Under the pieces are notes generated by a model, which ran no database searches, had not been told where the DNA came from, and saw only the letters and a program-made list of their open reading frames with translations. DNA of 64,000 nucleotides from an uncultured Dehalococcoidia bacterium (GTDB lineage Bacteria; Chloroflexota; Dehalococcoidia; Lucifugimonadales; UBA3495). A program made the position numbers and the translations under genes. The stretch lies in assembly GCA_958296445.1 (NCBI GenBank), contig OY282565.1:2063570-2127569 (forward strand). The letters run 5' to 3'. This document shows positions 55,332 to 62,851 of the stretch, one piece after another; the stretch's first letter is position 1, and each line of letters opens with the position of its first letter.

Positions 55332-56072
55332 TTAGGCGGTATAGCCCAATTGGGCTAGGTAGTCGAGGTCTTCGGGGGTTAGGGGGGCGGTTTTGAGCAG
55401 GTCGGGACGTCGGGCTAGGGTGCGCTCTAGGGACTGGCGGCGGCGCCAGCGCTGGATTTCGGCGTGGTGGCCCGACAGCAGGACGGCGGGGGTTGCCATT
55501 TCGCGGTATTCGGCGGGGCGGGTGTAGAGCGGATGCTGCAACAGTCCGGTGGTGATGGAGTCGTTGGCGTGGGACGGGCCGGCGACGCCGGGGAGCAGGC
55601 GGGTAACGGCGTCTATGATGAGCATAGCTGGCAGTTCGCCGCCGGTGAGGATGTAATCGCCGACGCTTATCTGCCGGGTTGCCAGCCCCTCGGCGATGCG
55701 CTCGTCCACTCCGGCGTAGTGGCCGCAGATGAGGGCGATGGCGGGGGCGCGGGCCAGTTCCTCTACCACGGATTGGGTAAGCAGCTCGCCTTGGGGGGTG
55801 AGCAGGATTAGCGGGATGGCGGCGCGTTCTGCGGCGTTGTAGCCGGACAGGGCGGCTTCGGCGGCCTCGAACACCGGCTCCGGCTTCATCACCATGCCGT
55901 GGCCGCCGCCGAACTGGTAATCGTCGGCGGTGCCGTGGGCGTCGTGGGTGTAGTCGCGGATGTCGGTGACCTCGACGGCGACCCGCCCCTGCTGGGCCGC
56001 CCGCGCTACGATGCTGAACTGCGTGGGCTGGCCGAAGGCTTCAGGAAAGAGGGTGAGGACGTGAAAGCGCAT
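55332..56072 (-). CDS. trmD: tRNA (guanine-N1-)-methyltransferase
   Basis: 246 residues from ATG 56072. A longer in-frame extension to 56312 is rejected because it translates a dispersed repeat (CHSERSEESR). MRFHVLTLFPEAF, DYQFGGGHGMVMKPEPVFEA, LICGHYAGVDERI and ISVGDYILTGGELPAMLIIDAVTRLLPGV are TrmD trefoil-knot signatures. Methylates G37 of tRNAs with S-adenosylmethionine. Confidence 0.96.
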   Translation of the reverse strand: MRFHVLTLFPEAFGQPTQFSIVARAAQQGRVAVEVTDIRDYTHDAHGTADDYQFGGGHGMVMKPEPVFEAAEAALSGYNAAERAAIPLILLTPQGELLTQSVVEELARAPAIALICGHYAGVDERIAEGLATRQISVGDYILTGGELPAMLIIDAVTRLLPGVAGPSHANDSITTGLLQHPLYTRPAEYREMATPAVLLSGHHAEIQRWRRRQSLERTLARRPDLLKTAPLTPEDLDYLAQLGYTA

Positions 56073-56195
56073 GGGGGTATGATAGCAGGAAACGCTGTCC
56101 TGTGTGGCGGCGGCGTTTGGGGACGTGAGAGGGTTGGGAGATTCCCCTTTGTTGCTCTGCCCTTTTGCCACGCTGGGCGAAACGACAAGGTTTTG

Positions 56196-56300
56196 CCGCC
56201 CAAGCCGGGATTCTTCGCTTCGCTCAGAATGACAGAGGGGCGGAATGACAGAGGGGCGGAATGACAGAGGGCGAGAATGACGGGGGGCGAGAATGACAGA
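56196..56300. repeat. Dispersed CGCTTCGCTCAGAATGACA-type repeat with short tandem GGCGGAATGACAGAGG units
   Basis: About five 15-18 bp units of GAATGACAGAGGGGCG follow GGATTCTTCGCTTCGCTCAG. A common bacterial interspersed sequence. Confidence 0.6.
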
Positions 56301-56754
56301 TTCCGCTGGCAAAGCGCGGGGTGTTTGGCGGGGCGGTCTAGTGACGGCAGGCTATGCTGGCGTGTTATGCGCGGTTCATTTTACGGTTGGAGCGGGATTG
56401 CTGGTTAATCCGGTTGCGTTGCCGCTGGTACTGTTCAGAGTTTGGGCTGTGGCTTACGCGGGGGCTTTGCCGGGCTGCATCGGGGGACGGCGGCGGGTGG
56501 GCGTCGCGGCTCTGGCGGTGTCGGCGGCGGGTATTGCTTTGGCGGCGGGCATCGAAAGTACGGGGTTGGATTCCGAGGTTCAGGCGGCGTTGTTGCTTCC
56601 GTGGTGGCTGGTTTTTATTGCCGTTGCCGTTTGGGGCGAAATCGAGTTGAGAAATACGAATCCGAAGCTGCGTCCGGTGTTGGCGATAGTGGCGTTGCCT
56701 TTGCTTGCGGGGCTGCTGGGGCTGGTGTATGTTGGCGCGGTTTGTTTTAGCTAG
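56293..56754 (+). CDS. Small hypothetical membrane protein
   Basis: 153 residues with four predicted hydrophobic segments (about 18-40, 45-62, 70-90, 125-150). No family recognised. It begins inside the repeat upstream of trmD and is divergent from it. Coding is plausible from length, but the start and function are uncertain. Confidence 0.45.
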   Translation: MTDSAGKARGVWRGGLVTAGYAGVLCAVHFTVGAGLLVNPVALPLVLFRVWAVAYAGALPGCIGGRRRVGVAALAVSAAGIALAAGIESTGLDSEVQAALLLPWWLVFIAVAVWGEIELRNTNPKLRPVLAIVALPLLAGLLGLVYVGAVCFS

Positions 56755-56841
56755 ATTGAGGCGCGGGCCGGAAGGATAACTTTGACGGTGCTCCGGTTGG
56801 CGTTCCGGCGGGCCATCTGACCCCTGTGCGCTGGCGTATAT

Positions 56842-56849
56842 GGGGATAG
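56842..56849. repeat. 8-bp target-site duplication, right copy (inverted)
   Basis: GGGGATAG, the reverse complement of the octamer at 47349-47356, touching the outer end of copy 2. Confidence 0.8.
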
Positions 56850-57142
56850 GGTTCTGTTCCATTTGCTGGGTAGCTTTTCCTAGACAGCCCGCACAGTTGC
56901 AGGCCACCACACTATGCTTGCCGTTACGGTCTAACCGAACCGGCATCGGCTTAACCCCGCGTATAAAATGCCGTAGCCAATGGCTGAGCATACCGCCATA
57001 AGGCTCGCAGGAAGTCACGTAAAGCCAGCAGTACAAACAGCCCTCTGCGGCCCACCTTTTAGCTTTTGCCTGAAACATACCTAATCACCTGCCTTCAGCT
57101 ACAATCGCTTAATGCCAACTACCCAGCAAATGGAACAGAACC
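56850..57142 (-). mobile_element. 293-bp element with perfect 24-bp terminal inverted repeats, copy 2
   Basis: Same length and apparently the same sequence as 47357-47649 but inverted. Its inner end directly touches the truncated glycosylase gene at 57143; its outer end carries the 8-bp octamer. The Cys-rich frame lies on the minus strand from 57078. Confidence 0.88.
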
Positions 57143-57583
57143 GAAAAATGGGGCAAGGAACTGCGTCTTGAAAACTGCGCCCGGCACACTTTCCCAACGC
57201 CAACAGACTTGGCCGCGGCCGACGAGGGCGAATTGAACGCGCTAATCAAAGGAATACCGACACTCGGATTCCGCGTTAAATCAGCCGCGCAAATGGTGTG
57301 CGACGGCACCTTGAATCTAACAGCCCTAGCGGAAAACCCATCCTGCTCCGAAGTAGTCAAGGAACTAAAAGACTTGAACGGCGTCGGCGACAAAATCGCC
57401 AACTGCGTAGCCCTCTTTTCGCTGGACAAGACCGATGCCTTCCCCGTTGACCGGCACATAGCGCGGGGGTTGATACAAATGGGCTTTTCCGGTTCGCAGA
57501 AACAAGCCCAAGATTACTTCGGCAAATACGCCGGTTACGCCGGACAGCTAATCTATCACCACACCCGCAAAAACGAAAGTTAA
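57143..57583 (+). pseudogene. 5'-truncated copy of OGG1-like glycosylase gene
   Basis: Begins GAAAAATGGGGCAAGG exactly at the element boundary, corresponding to position 48482 of the intact gene, and continues in frame to TAA 57581. It keeps the HhH-GPD motif (NGVGDKIANC, PVDRH) but lacks the N-terminal domain and the first half of the core. Substitutions relative to 48024-48482 are few. Confidence 0.85.
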
Positions 57584-57587
57584 TCCG

Positions 57588-58130
57588 TCACGGCGGCAAA
57601 AACCCTAACGCCACCAGCGCAGCCACCGCGGCCCCTATCCCCACCCCCAGCACAACCCACTTCAGGCACCCGGCCCGCCTGCGCCGCGCCGCCGCCGACT
57701 GCCGCCGCCCCCGCCGGTGTTCCCACGGCGCCACGGATCGCCGCGTTGACCAGACGCCCCGGCGGCGGCGGCGGGCCGCCCGCTCCGCCTGCTCCAGCCC
57801 CAAATCCTGCCCGCCATAATTGCTGTACCAGCGGGCCAGCCCCTGCTCCACCATCAGCCGGTTGACCGAACGCCGCCGCCCGGAACGGCGGTAGTAAAGA
57901 ACGGCCACCTGCCGCCGGTAACGGTCGGTATCCACCGCCTCCAGCATCAGGTCGTTTCTGCCCGCCACCAGCCGCCGCAGATACTCGCGGGCTTCAGCCC
58001 CGTACTGCTGGTCGCTTTCCGGCGCGTCTATGCCGAACAGCCGCACCCGCAGCTCCCCGCCGGGGCGCGAACCCCGCTGACGCACAATCAGCGAATCGCC
58101 ATCCTGAACCGCTACAACCTCAACCCGCAC
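57588..58130 (-). CDS. Thermonuclease (SNase-like) with C-terminal membrane anchor
   Basis: 180 residues from GTG 58130. Nuclease core: VVAVQDGDSLIV, VRLFGIDAPESDQQYGAEAREYLRRL with the active-site Arg, Asp and Glu, and VDTDRYRRQVAVLYY with the second catalytic Arg. Residues 115-150 are very Arg-rich (nucleic-acid binding), and residues 155-178 form one hydrophobic segment, so the enzyme is likely tail-anchored with the nuclease in the cytosol. No N-terminal signal peptide. Confidence 0.85.
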   Translation of the reverse strand: MRVEVVAVQDGDSLIVRQRGSRPGGELRVRLFGIDAPESDQQYGAEAREYLRRLVAGRNDLMLEAVDTDRYRRQVAVLYYRRSGRRRSVNRLMVEQGLARWYSNYGGQDLGLEQAERAARRRRRGVWSTRRSVAPWEHRRGRRQSAAARRRRAGCLKWVVLGVGIGAAVAALVALGFLPP

Positions 58131-58169
58131 ACCGACAACCTAAAGCAAGCCCTGGCCGCTAATCCCCGG

Positions 58170-59210
58170 TCACCCCTGGGTCAGCAACAGCTTGCCGAAA
58201 AAGCTGGTCGCCTCCATCGCCTGATGCGCGGCGGCGGCCTCGGACAGCGGAAAGGCGCGGTCTACCACCGGGCGAACAGCCCCCCGGTTCAGCATTTCCG
58301 TAATCTGCCGCATATCCTCTTTCGTCCCCATATAAACGCCGTAAACTTCCTTCTGCTGGCTGAACAGCAGGCCCAGATGCAGCTCCGCCCGCAAGCCCGT
58401 GGTCGCGCCGCAGATGCCGTAACGCCCGCCGGGACGCAGCGACGCAAAGGCCGGGCCAAAGAAATCCGCCCCCACGTGGTCAACCACGCAGTCTACCCCC
58501 GCCCCGCCGGTAATCTCCCGCACCCGCTGGCGGATGTCCTCCTCGGTATAGTTAATCACTTCGTCGGCGCCCAGCTCCCGCGCCTTGCCCGCCTTTTCGG
58601 CAGTGCTGGTAGTGGCGATGACCCGCGCCCCGATGACGTCTTTCGCCATCTGAATCGCCGCCGTGCCTACCCCCGCCGACGCCGACAGCACCAGCACGGT
58701 CTGCCAGGGCTTAAGTTGCAGCCGCCGCGCCAGCATATTCCAAACCGGCAAATAGGTAGTGGGAATCGCGGCGGCCTGCTCGTAGCCCACCCCGTCGGCA
58801 ATAACGTGGACATTAGCCGCCGGTACGCTCAAGTATTCCGCATAACTGCCGTCCAACGCGCTGCCCAAGAACTGAGAACGGCGGCACAAGTCATCCTGCC
58901 CCGAAAGGCAGGCCGGGCATTGCTGGCACGACAGCCGGGGGTTAATCACCACCCGGTCGCCTTCCCTCAGCCCCCCCGCGCCTGGCCCGACGGCCGCCAC
59001 TTCCCCGGCGCAGTCGCCGCCCAAAATCAGCGGCGGCGGAAACTGCCGCTCCAGCCCCCGGTCGCCCGCCCGGGTATAAAGGTCAAGCCGGTTCAGGGCC
59101 GTCGCCCGCACCCGCACCTTTACCTGCCCCGCCGCAACCTCCGGTTCAGGACGCTCGCCGAAAGTAAGCACTTCGGGGCCGCCGTGCGCCTCAATATAAA
59201 CCGCCTGCAT
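58170..59210 (-). CDS. Zinc-type MDR alcohol dehydrogenase/quinone oxidoreductase-like protein
   Basis: 346 residues, ATG 59210 behind GGAGG. LILGGDCAGEVAAVGPGA, the structural zinc loop INPRLSCQQCPACLSGQDDLC (4 Cys), SASAGVGTAAIQMAKDVIGARVIAT (NADPH-binding), ELGADEVINYTEEDI. Substrate could be a quinone, enone or alcohol. The catalytic zinc Cys of classic ADH is replaced (NRLDLYTRAG), favouring the quinone oxidoreductase branch. Confidence 0.9.
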   Translation of the reverse strand: MQAVYIEAHGGPEVLTFGERPEPEVAAGQVKVRVRATALNRLDLYTRAGDRGLERQFPPPLILGGDCAGEVAAVGPGAGGLREGDRVVINPRLSCQQCPACLSGQDDLCRRSQFLGSALDGSYAEYLSVPAANVHVIADGVGYEQAAAIPTTYLPVWNMLARRLQLKPWQTVLVLSASAGVGTAAIQMAKDVIGARVIATTSTAEKAGKARELGADEVINYTEEDIRQRVREITGGAGVDCVVDHVGADFFGPAFASLRPGGRYGICGATTGLRAELHLGLLFSQQKEVYGVYMGTKEDMRQITEMLNRGAVRPVVDRAFPLSEAAAAHQAMEATSFFGKLLLTQG

Positions 59211-59239
59211 TGATCTTCGCCTCCTGTTGTTTCCTTTTC

Positions 59240-59330
59240 AACTCAGAGCGAGCAGAGGATTCAGTTTCCTAACCCGAATCTAATCCCTGCGCCCTCTGCC
59301 GATTCTCCCCGTTCTCTGCGCTAAATACCC
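59240..59330. repeat. CGCAGAG-family palindromic repeat
   Basis: CTCAGAGCGAGCAGAGG faces CTGCGCCCTCTGCC and GTTCTCTGCGCTAAA. Confidence 0.6.
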
Positions 59331-59346
59331 GCAAATACCCGCAATG

Positions 59347-59571
59347 TCAGGGGCGGCGGCCATAAAAGCAGTCATCGCAGAGAAACACGATAGCCAGCGC
59401 GTCTTCGTGGCTGCCGATGCGCCCGCACTGAGGCGTCAGCGACTCTTGACTCCACGGCTGATGAAACTTGCCCCCGCACATCTGGCAGGATGTTTCGTTG
59501 AAGCCGTCCAGAGCGTCGCCGCAGATAACGCAGGATTCCATTTCGCCTTGTTCCACTGGCAGTTCAGCCAT
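59347..59571 (-). CDS. Small zinc-ribbon protein
   Basis: 74 residues, ATG 59571. CVICGDALD, CQMCGGKFHQP, then PQCGRIG and FLCDDCFYGRRP: several Cys pairs suited to one or two zinc sites, with a His in the second knuckle. Resembles RING/treble-clef-like small proteins but no family is certain. It starts 44 bp after the cca stop on the same strand, so it may be co-transcribed. Confidence 0.6.
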   Translation of the reverse strand: MAELPVEQGEMESCVICGDALDGFNETSCQMCGGKFHQPWSQESLTPQCGRIGSHEDALAIVFLCDDCFYGRRP

Positions 59572-59615
59572 CGTTCACCCTGAGCTTGCCAAATAAAGTA
59601 TTCGCAAAATCCGCA

Positions 59616-60944
59616 TCATTCTCCCCCGCCCTGCGGGATAGGGGCGGCGCGGGCGCGGCCCAGCAGCGCCCGCGCCAGAGCCGTCTCCTCGTCCCTGCTG
59701 TTCACCGCGCCGTCCAGCCGGGCGTCGCGCAGCCGGGCCAAAATTTCGCCCACCAACGGCCCTTCCGTAACGCCCATATCCAGCAACGCCCCGCCCGACA
59801 ATTCCGGCTTCACCAGCCGCAGCTCCCCGGCATACCGGCGCAGGGCCGCGGCCACCACCGGGTCGGCGGTAAGGGCGGCCCAAGCCGAAACCGCCGCCAA
59901 CTCCCGCCCCGCCAGCATCCGCGCCAATTCCGACGGCTTACCGGCGCAGGCCCGTATCTGCGGCTCCGATTCCCTCAATTCAATGGTATCACGGGAAAGC
60001 GCGGCCCGCCGCCCCGACAAGCGCAGCCGACGAATCACTCCCTCCCCTTCAACCGCACTCAAGGGGCTGAACAGCGCGGCTAAACATTCATCCGGCCCCA
60101 CCATTTCCCCCTCTAATTCCCCATCACAGGCAAGGGCAGCCAGCCGCCCCAATCCGGCCCCATGCTTGCCAAGCGACGGATGCAACCCGGCCAGTACCCC
60201 CAGTTCCGCCGCCCGCTGCAACGGCGCAACGGGGTTCGCCTCGTCCAAAATTCGCTCCAGCTCGTGCCGCCAGCGGTCGCCGCTAACCGCATCCATACAC
60301 CCTTTCGCAACCGCCCCGTCCATCGCCGACATCGTAGCCCGGTCAATGCGAAAGCCAAACCGCTGCTCATAGCGCACCGCCCGCAGCAGCCGCGTCGGAT
60401 CGTCAACAAAGCTCCGGGGATGCAGAACCCGGACAATCCCGGCCCTCAAATCATCCAACCCGCCCAGCGGGTCGAGCAACCCCCCTTCCGCCCCCTCCCC
60501 CGTAGCCGTCAGAGGCAAAGCCATCGCGTTAATCGAAAAGTCGCGCCGCGCCAAGTCATCGCCGATGCTGCCCGGCGTAACGCGGGGCAGTTGCCCCGGC
60601 CGCGGGTAGCTTTCACGGCGGGCAGTCACCAAATCAATGCGCCCGCCATCCTTAGCGCAGGAATCAAAAGCGACGGTCGCCGTGCCAAAGCGGGCGTGCG
60701 CCGTAACCCGCACATCCCGAGAGCATCCCCCGGCCAGCCGCTCCGCCACCCTGCGGGCCAGCCCCGGCGCATCCCCTTCCACCGCAAAATCCAAATCCAG
60801 CAACGGCCAGCCCAGCAACGCGTCCCGCACCGGCCCGCCAACCAGATACACCGCCAACCCGCTTTCCCCGGCCACTTGCCGGACAACCTCAAACGCCCGG
60901 CCCTGCCCGCCGTCAAGACCGGCAGCCAACAAATCGGCGGACAA
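59616..60944 (-). CDS. cca: CCA tRNA nucleotidyltransferase/poly(A) polymerase family
   Basis: 442 residues from TTG 60944. YLVGGPVRDALLGWPLLDLDFAVEGD is the class II nucleotidyltransferase signature; DDLARRDFSINAMAL and FVDDPTRLLRAVRYEQRFGFRI follow; C-terminal helical domain without an HD motif. It adds or repairs CCA at tRNA 3' ends. A poly(A) polymerase or A-adding enzyme is possible. Confidence 0.9.
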   Translation of the reverse strand: MSADLLAAGLDGGQGRAFEVVRQVAGESGLAVYLVGGPVRDALLGWPLLDLDFAVEGDAPGLARRVAERLAGGCSRDVRVTAHARFGTATVAFDSCAKDGGRIDLVTARRESYPRPGQLPRVTPGSIGDDLARRDFSINAMALPLTATGEGAEGGLLDPLGGLDDLRAGIVRVLHPRSFVDDPTRLLRAVRYEQRFGFRIDRATMSAMDGAVAKGCMDAVSGDRWRHELERILDEANPVAPLQRAAELGVLAGLHPSLGKHGAGLGRLAALACDGELEGEMVGPDECLAALFSPLSAVEGEGVIRRLRLSGRRAALSRDTIELRESEPQIRACAGKPSELARMLAGRELAAVSAWAALTADPVVAAALRRYAGELRLVKPELSGGALLDMGVTEGPLVGEILARLRDARLDGAVNSRDEETALARALLGRARAAPIPQGGGE

Positions 60945-60973
60945 AGATTCACAGGCAAGAATCGCCGTAAAAA

Positions 60974-61078
60974 ACCCCCATAAACCCGCAAAAAAGACTA
61001 CCCCGAACCCCGTAGGGGCGCACAGCCGTGCGCCCTACCCCCGGAACCCCCATAAACCCGCAAAACAAGACTACGCCG
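60974..61078. repeat. GTAGGGGC hairpin flanked by ~32-bp direct repeats; rest of the 60945-61260 gap
   Basis: ACCCCCATAAACCCGCAAAA at 60974 recurs at 61046, each followed by AAGACTAC, on either side of the 27-bp hairpin at 61012-61038. The gap otherwise holds the two divergent promoters. Confidence 0.65.
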
Positions 61079-61086
61079 GAGCAAAA

Positions 61087-61095
61087 ATTATAGCA
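61087..61095 (-). promoter_or_regulatory. Extended -10 promoter of cca
   Basis: TGC-TATAAT on the minus strand, about 145 bp before the cca start; no clear -35. Confidence 0.45.
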
Positions 61096-61164
61096 CAGCC
61101 CCTCCTTAATCCGGGAAATTCACCAATCCCCCTCAACATCCCCAATCCCGCTTACAACGCAACT

Positions 61165-61193
61165 TTGACAACCGGCAAGGGCATAGCTAAAAT
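61165..61193 (+). promoter_or_regulatory. Consensus sigma-70 promoter of the UGA-containing DsbA-like gene
   Basis: TTGACA (61165-61170) and TAAAAT (61188-61193) are exactly 17 bp apart, placing the start of transcription near 61200. Confidence 0.75.
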
Positions 61194-61260
61194 TCAGGGC
61201 AAGCGCCGCCCATCCCGGAACCACGCAAGGGCGGACGCCAAAACCGGCAGGAGGCATATA

Positions 61261-61887
61261 ATGGCCGAGGCTGAGTTCACCAGCTACTACGATTTCCGTT
61301 GACCCTTTGTCTACAATGCCAACATGTGGTTGGCAAAGGTTCGGGAGCTGACCGGCAACCCCATCGAGGTTGACTGGCAGCCCTTCTCCCTGTCCCAAGT
61401 CAACAACAAGGACGGCGACAACGTCTGGGAACGCCCCGACGTCATAACCGGCTCCGACCCCATCCTCCTGGCCCACAAGGCCGGGCTGGCCGTCAAGCGG
61501 CAGGGCAAAGACGCTTTCGAGGCGTACTTTATGGCCCTGCTAAAGGCCCGCCACGAGGACAAGGCCGACCTGAACGACCAGGCTGTCATAGACGCGGCCG
61601 GCGACGCCGCCGGAATTGACATGGCCCGCTTCCGGGAAGACATCTCCGACCCCGACCTGATGCGGGAGCTGGGCGATAGCCACACCAAGGCGGTGGAAGA
61701 GTACGGCGCTTTCGGCGTGCCTACCTTCGTCTTCGACAGCGGCAACTTCGCCTTCCTCAAAATGTTCATCCCCCCCGATGAACAGGCCGTGGAAATCTAC
61801 GACAACCTGATGACTTCGATGAGCCAGTTCGCCCACGTCGGGGAGTTCAAGCGCCCCCAGCCGCCCTGGCCCCATGGCGTCATCTAA
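61261..61887 (+). CDS. DsbA/FrnE-like thioredoxin-fold protein with in-frame UGA: probable selenoprotein
   Basis: 208 residues if UGA 61300-61302 (codon 14) is read as selenocysteine. ATG 61261 has AGGAGG 6 bases upstream. EFTSYYDFR-U-PFVYNANMWL corresponds to the first strand and active-site helix of the DsbA family, whose members carry CPxxY here; the frame then continues uninterrupted through VDWQPFSLSQVNNKDG and the cis-Pro loop FGVPTFVFDSG near residue 160. A 7-bp stem (61317-61323 with 61329-61335) with loop AUGUG begins 14 nt after UGA, 21 nt from UGA to loop, as expected for a bacterial SECIS. No selA/B/C/D in the window. A nonsense mutation or sequence error is the alternative. The gene overlaps rnc by 14 bp. 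Confidence 0.78.
61317..61335 (+). promoter_or_regulatory. Putative bacterial SECIS element
   Basis: UGCCAAC-AUGUG-GUUGGCA, a perfect 7-bp stem with a 5-nt loop containing GU, starting 14 nt after the in-frame UGA. The loop does not have G in the first two positions, so it departs from one published consensus rule. Confidence 0.6.
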
Positions 61888-62791
61888 GCCCCCTGTCATC
61901 GGTTCCCCGCCTTCCCATCCCCCCCAACGGGGCGGACGGGAAGACGGGGCCTCTCTGCTGGGGTTCCGCTTTCGGGATCCCGGCCTTTTCCGTCGCGCCC
62001 TAGTCCACCGCTCCTATTGCAACGAGCATAACCTAGACGCCACCGAGTCCTATGAACGCCTAGAGTTTCTAGGCGACGCCGTGCTAGAGCTCACCGTCTC
62101 CGCCCACCTCTATCGCCAGCTCCCCGACGCCGACGAAGGGCAGTTGACCAAAGCCCGCGCGTCGCTGGTGCAGGGCGAAACCCTAGCCCAGGTAGCCCGC
62201 CGCTGGGGCCTAGACGAGCTGCTGGTAGTCGGGCGCGGCGTCGAAGCCTCCGGCGGGCGCAACCAAGACTCCGTTCTAGCCGCCGCCGCCGAAGCCGTCA
62301 TAGCCGCAGTCTACCTCGACCAAGGATTAGAAGCGGCCCGCGAGTTCATCACCGTCAATATGATTGACGAAATGGCAGCCGTCACCCTAAGCCTATCCAA
62401 AGGCGGCACGCCGCCGGAAAACCCCAAATCCCGCTTGCAGGAATACCTGCAAGGGCAGGGACGGCCCGCCCCAACCTACCGGCTGGCCCACCGCCAAGGC
62501 CCCGACCACAACCCGGTGTTCAGCGTCGAGGCAGTATCCAACGGCGAAATAATCGGCGAAGGGCAAGGCGGCAAAAAGTCGGACGCAGAACGCGCCGCCG
62601 CCGCCGCCGCCCTAACCGCCCTAACAACCCGCGCCGAACCCGACAAAAACCCGCCCCCGGCCCAATCCCCACCAGCCCCACGCCGTGACGCCCAGCCGCC
62701 CGCGCCCGCCGCCGGCGAACCCGCGCCGCCCCCACACACCGGCCGCGCCCCCCGGTTCCTGCGGCGGCTAGGCTTGGGAAAGCGCAGTTAG
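61874..62791 (+). CDS. rnc: Ribonuclease III with C-terminal extension
   Basis: 305 residues, ATG 61874 overlapping the DsbA-like gene. YERLEFLGDAVLEL is the RNase III signature (catalytic Asp/Glu), EAVIAAVYLDQG the second acidic site, and a double-stranded-RNA-binding domain (PKSRLQEYLQ...SDAERAAAAAALTAL) follows. A ~60-residue Pro/Ala-rich tail ending in basic residues is extra. TLSLSKGGTPPEN between domains resembles a dispersed repeat read in frame. Confidence 0.95.
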   Translation: MASSKPPVIGSPPSHPPQRGGREDGASLLGFRFRDPGLFRRALVHRSYCNEHNLDATESYERLEFLGDAVLELTVSAHLYRQLPDADEGQLTKARASLVQGETLAQVARRWGLDELLVVGRGVEASGGRNQDSVLAAAAEAVIAAVYLDQGLEAAREFITVNMIDEMAAVTLSLSKGGTPPENPKSRLQEYLQGQGRPAPTYRLAHRQGPDHNPVFSVEAVSNGEIIGEGQGGKKSDAERAAAAAALTALTTRAEPDKNPPPAQSPPAPRRDAQPPAPAAGEPAPPPHTGRAPRFLRRLGLGKRS

Positions 62792-62851
62792 CTTGTCTTG
62801 CAAGCCACGGCGGGATAGACTTTTCTACACCATCCAACCCGGCGGTGCCTA

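Noticed and set aside
56073-56312. N-terminal extension of trmD
   Set aside because: It translates a dispersed repeat (CHSERSEESR) and lies before the true MRFHVLTLFP start.
56365-57078. Long minus-strand frame running from element copy 2 through the small membrane protein gene
   Set aside because: Only the first 76 codons belong to the element; the remainder is antisense to 56293-56754 with biased low-complexity composition.
61300-61302. Alternative genetic code explaining the in-frame UGA
   Set aside because: Many genes here end in TGA with overlapping starts, so UGA is a stop in general.
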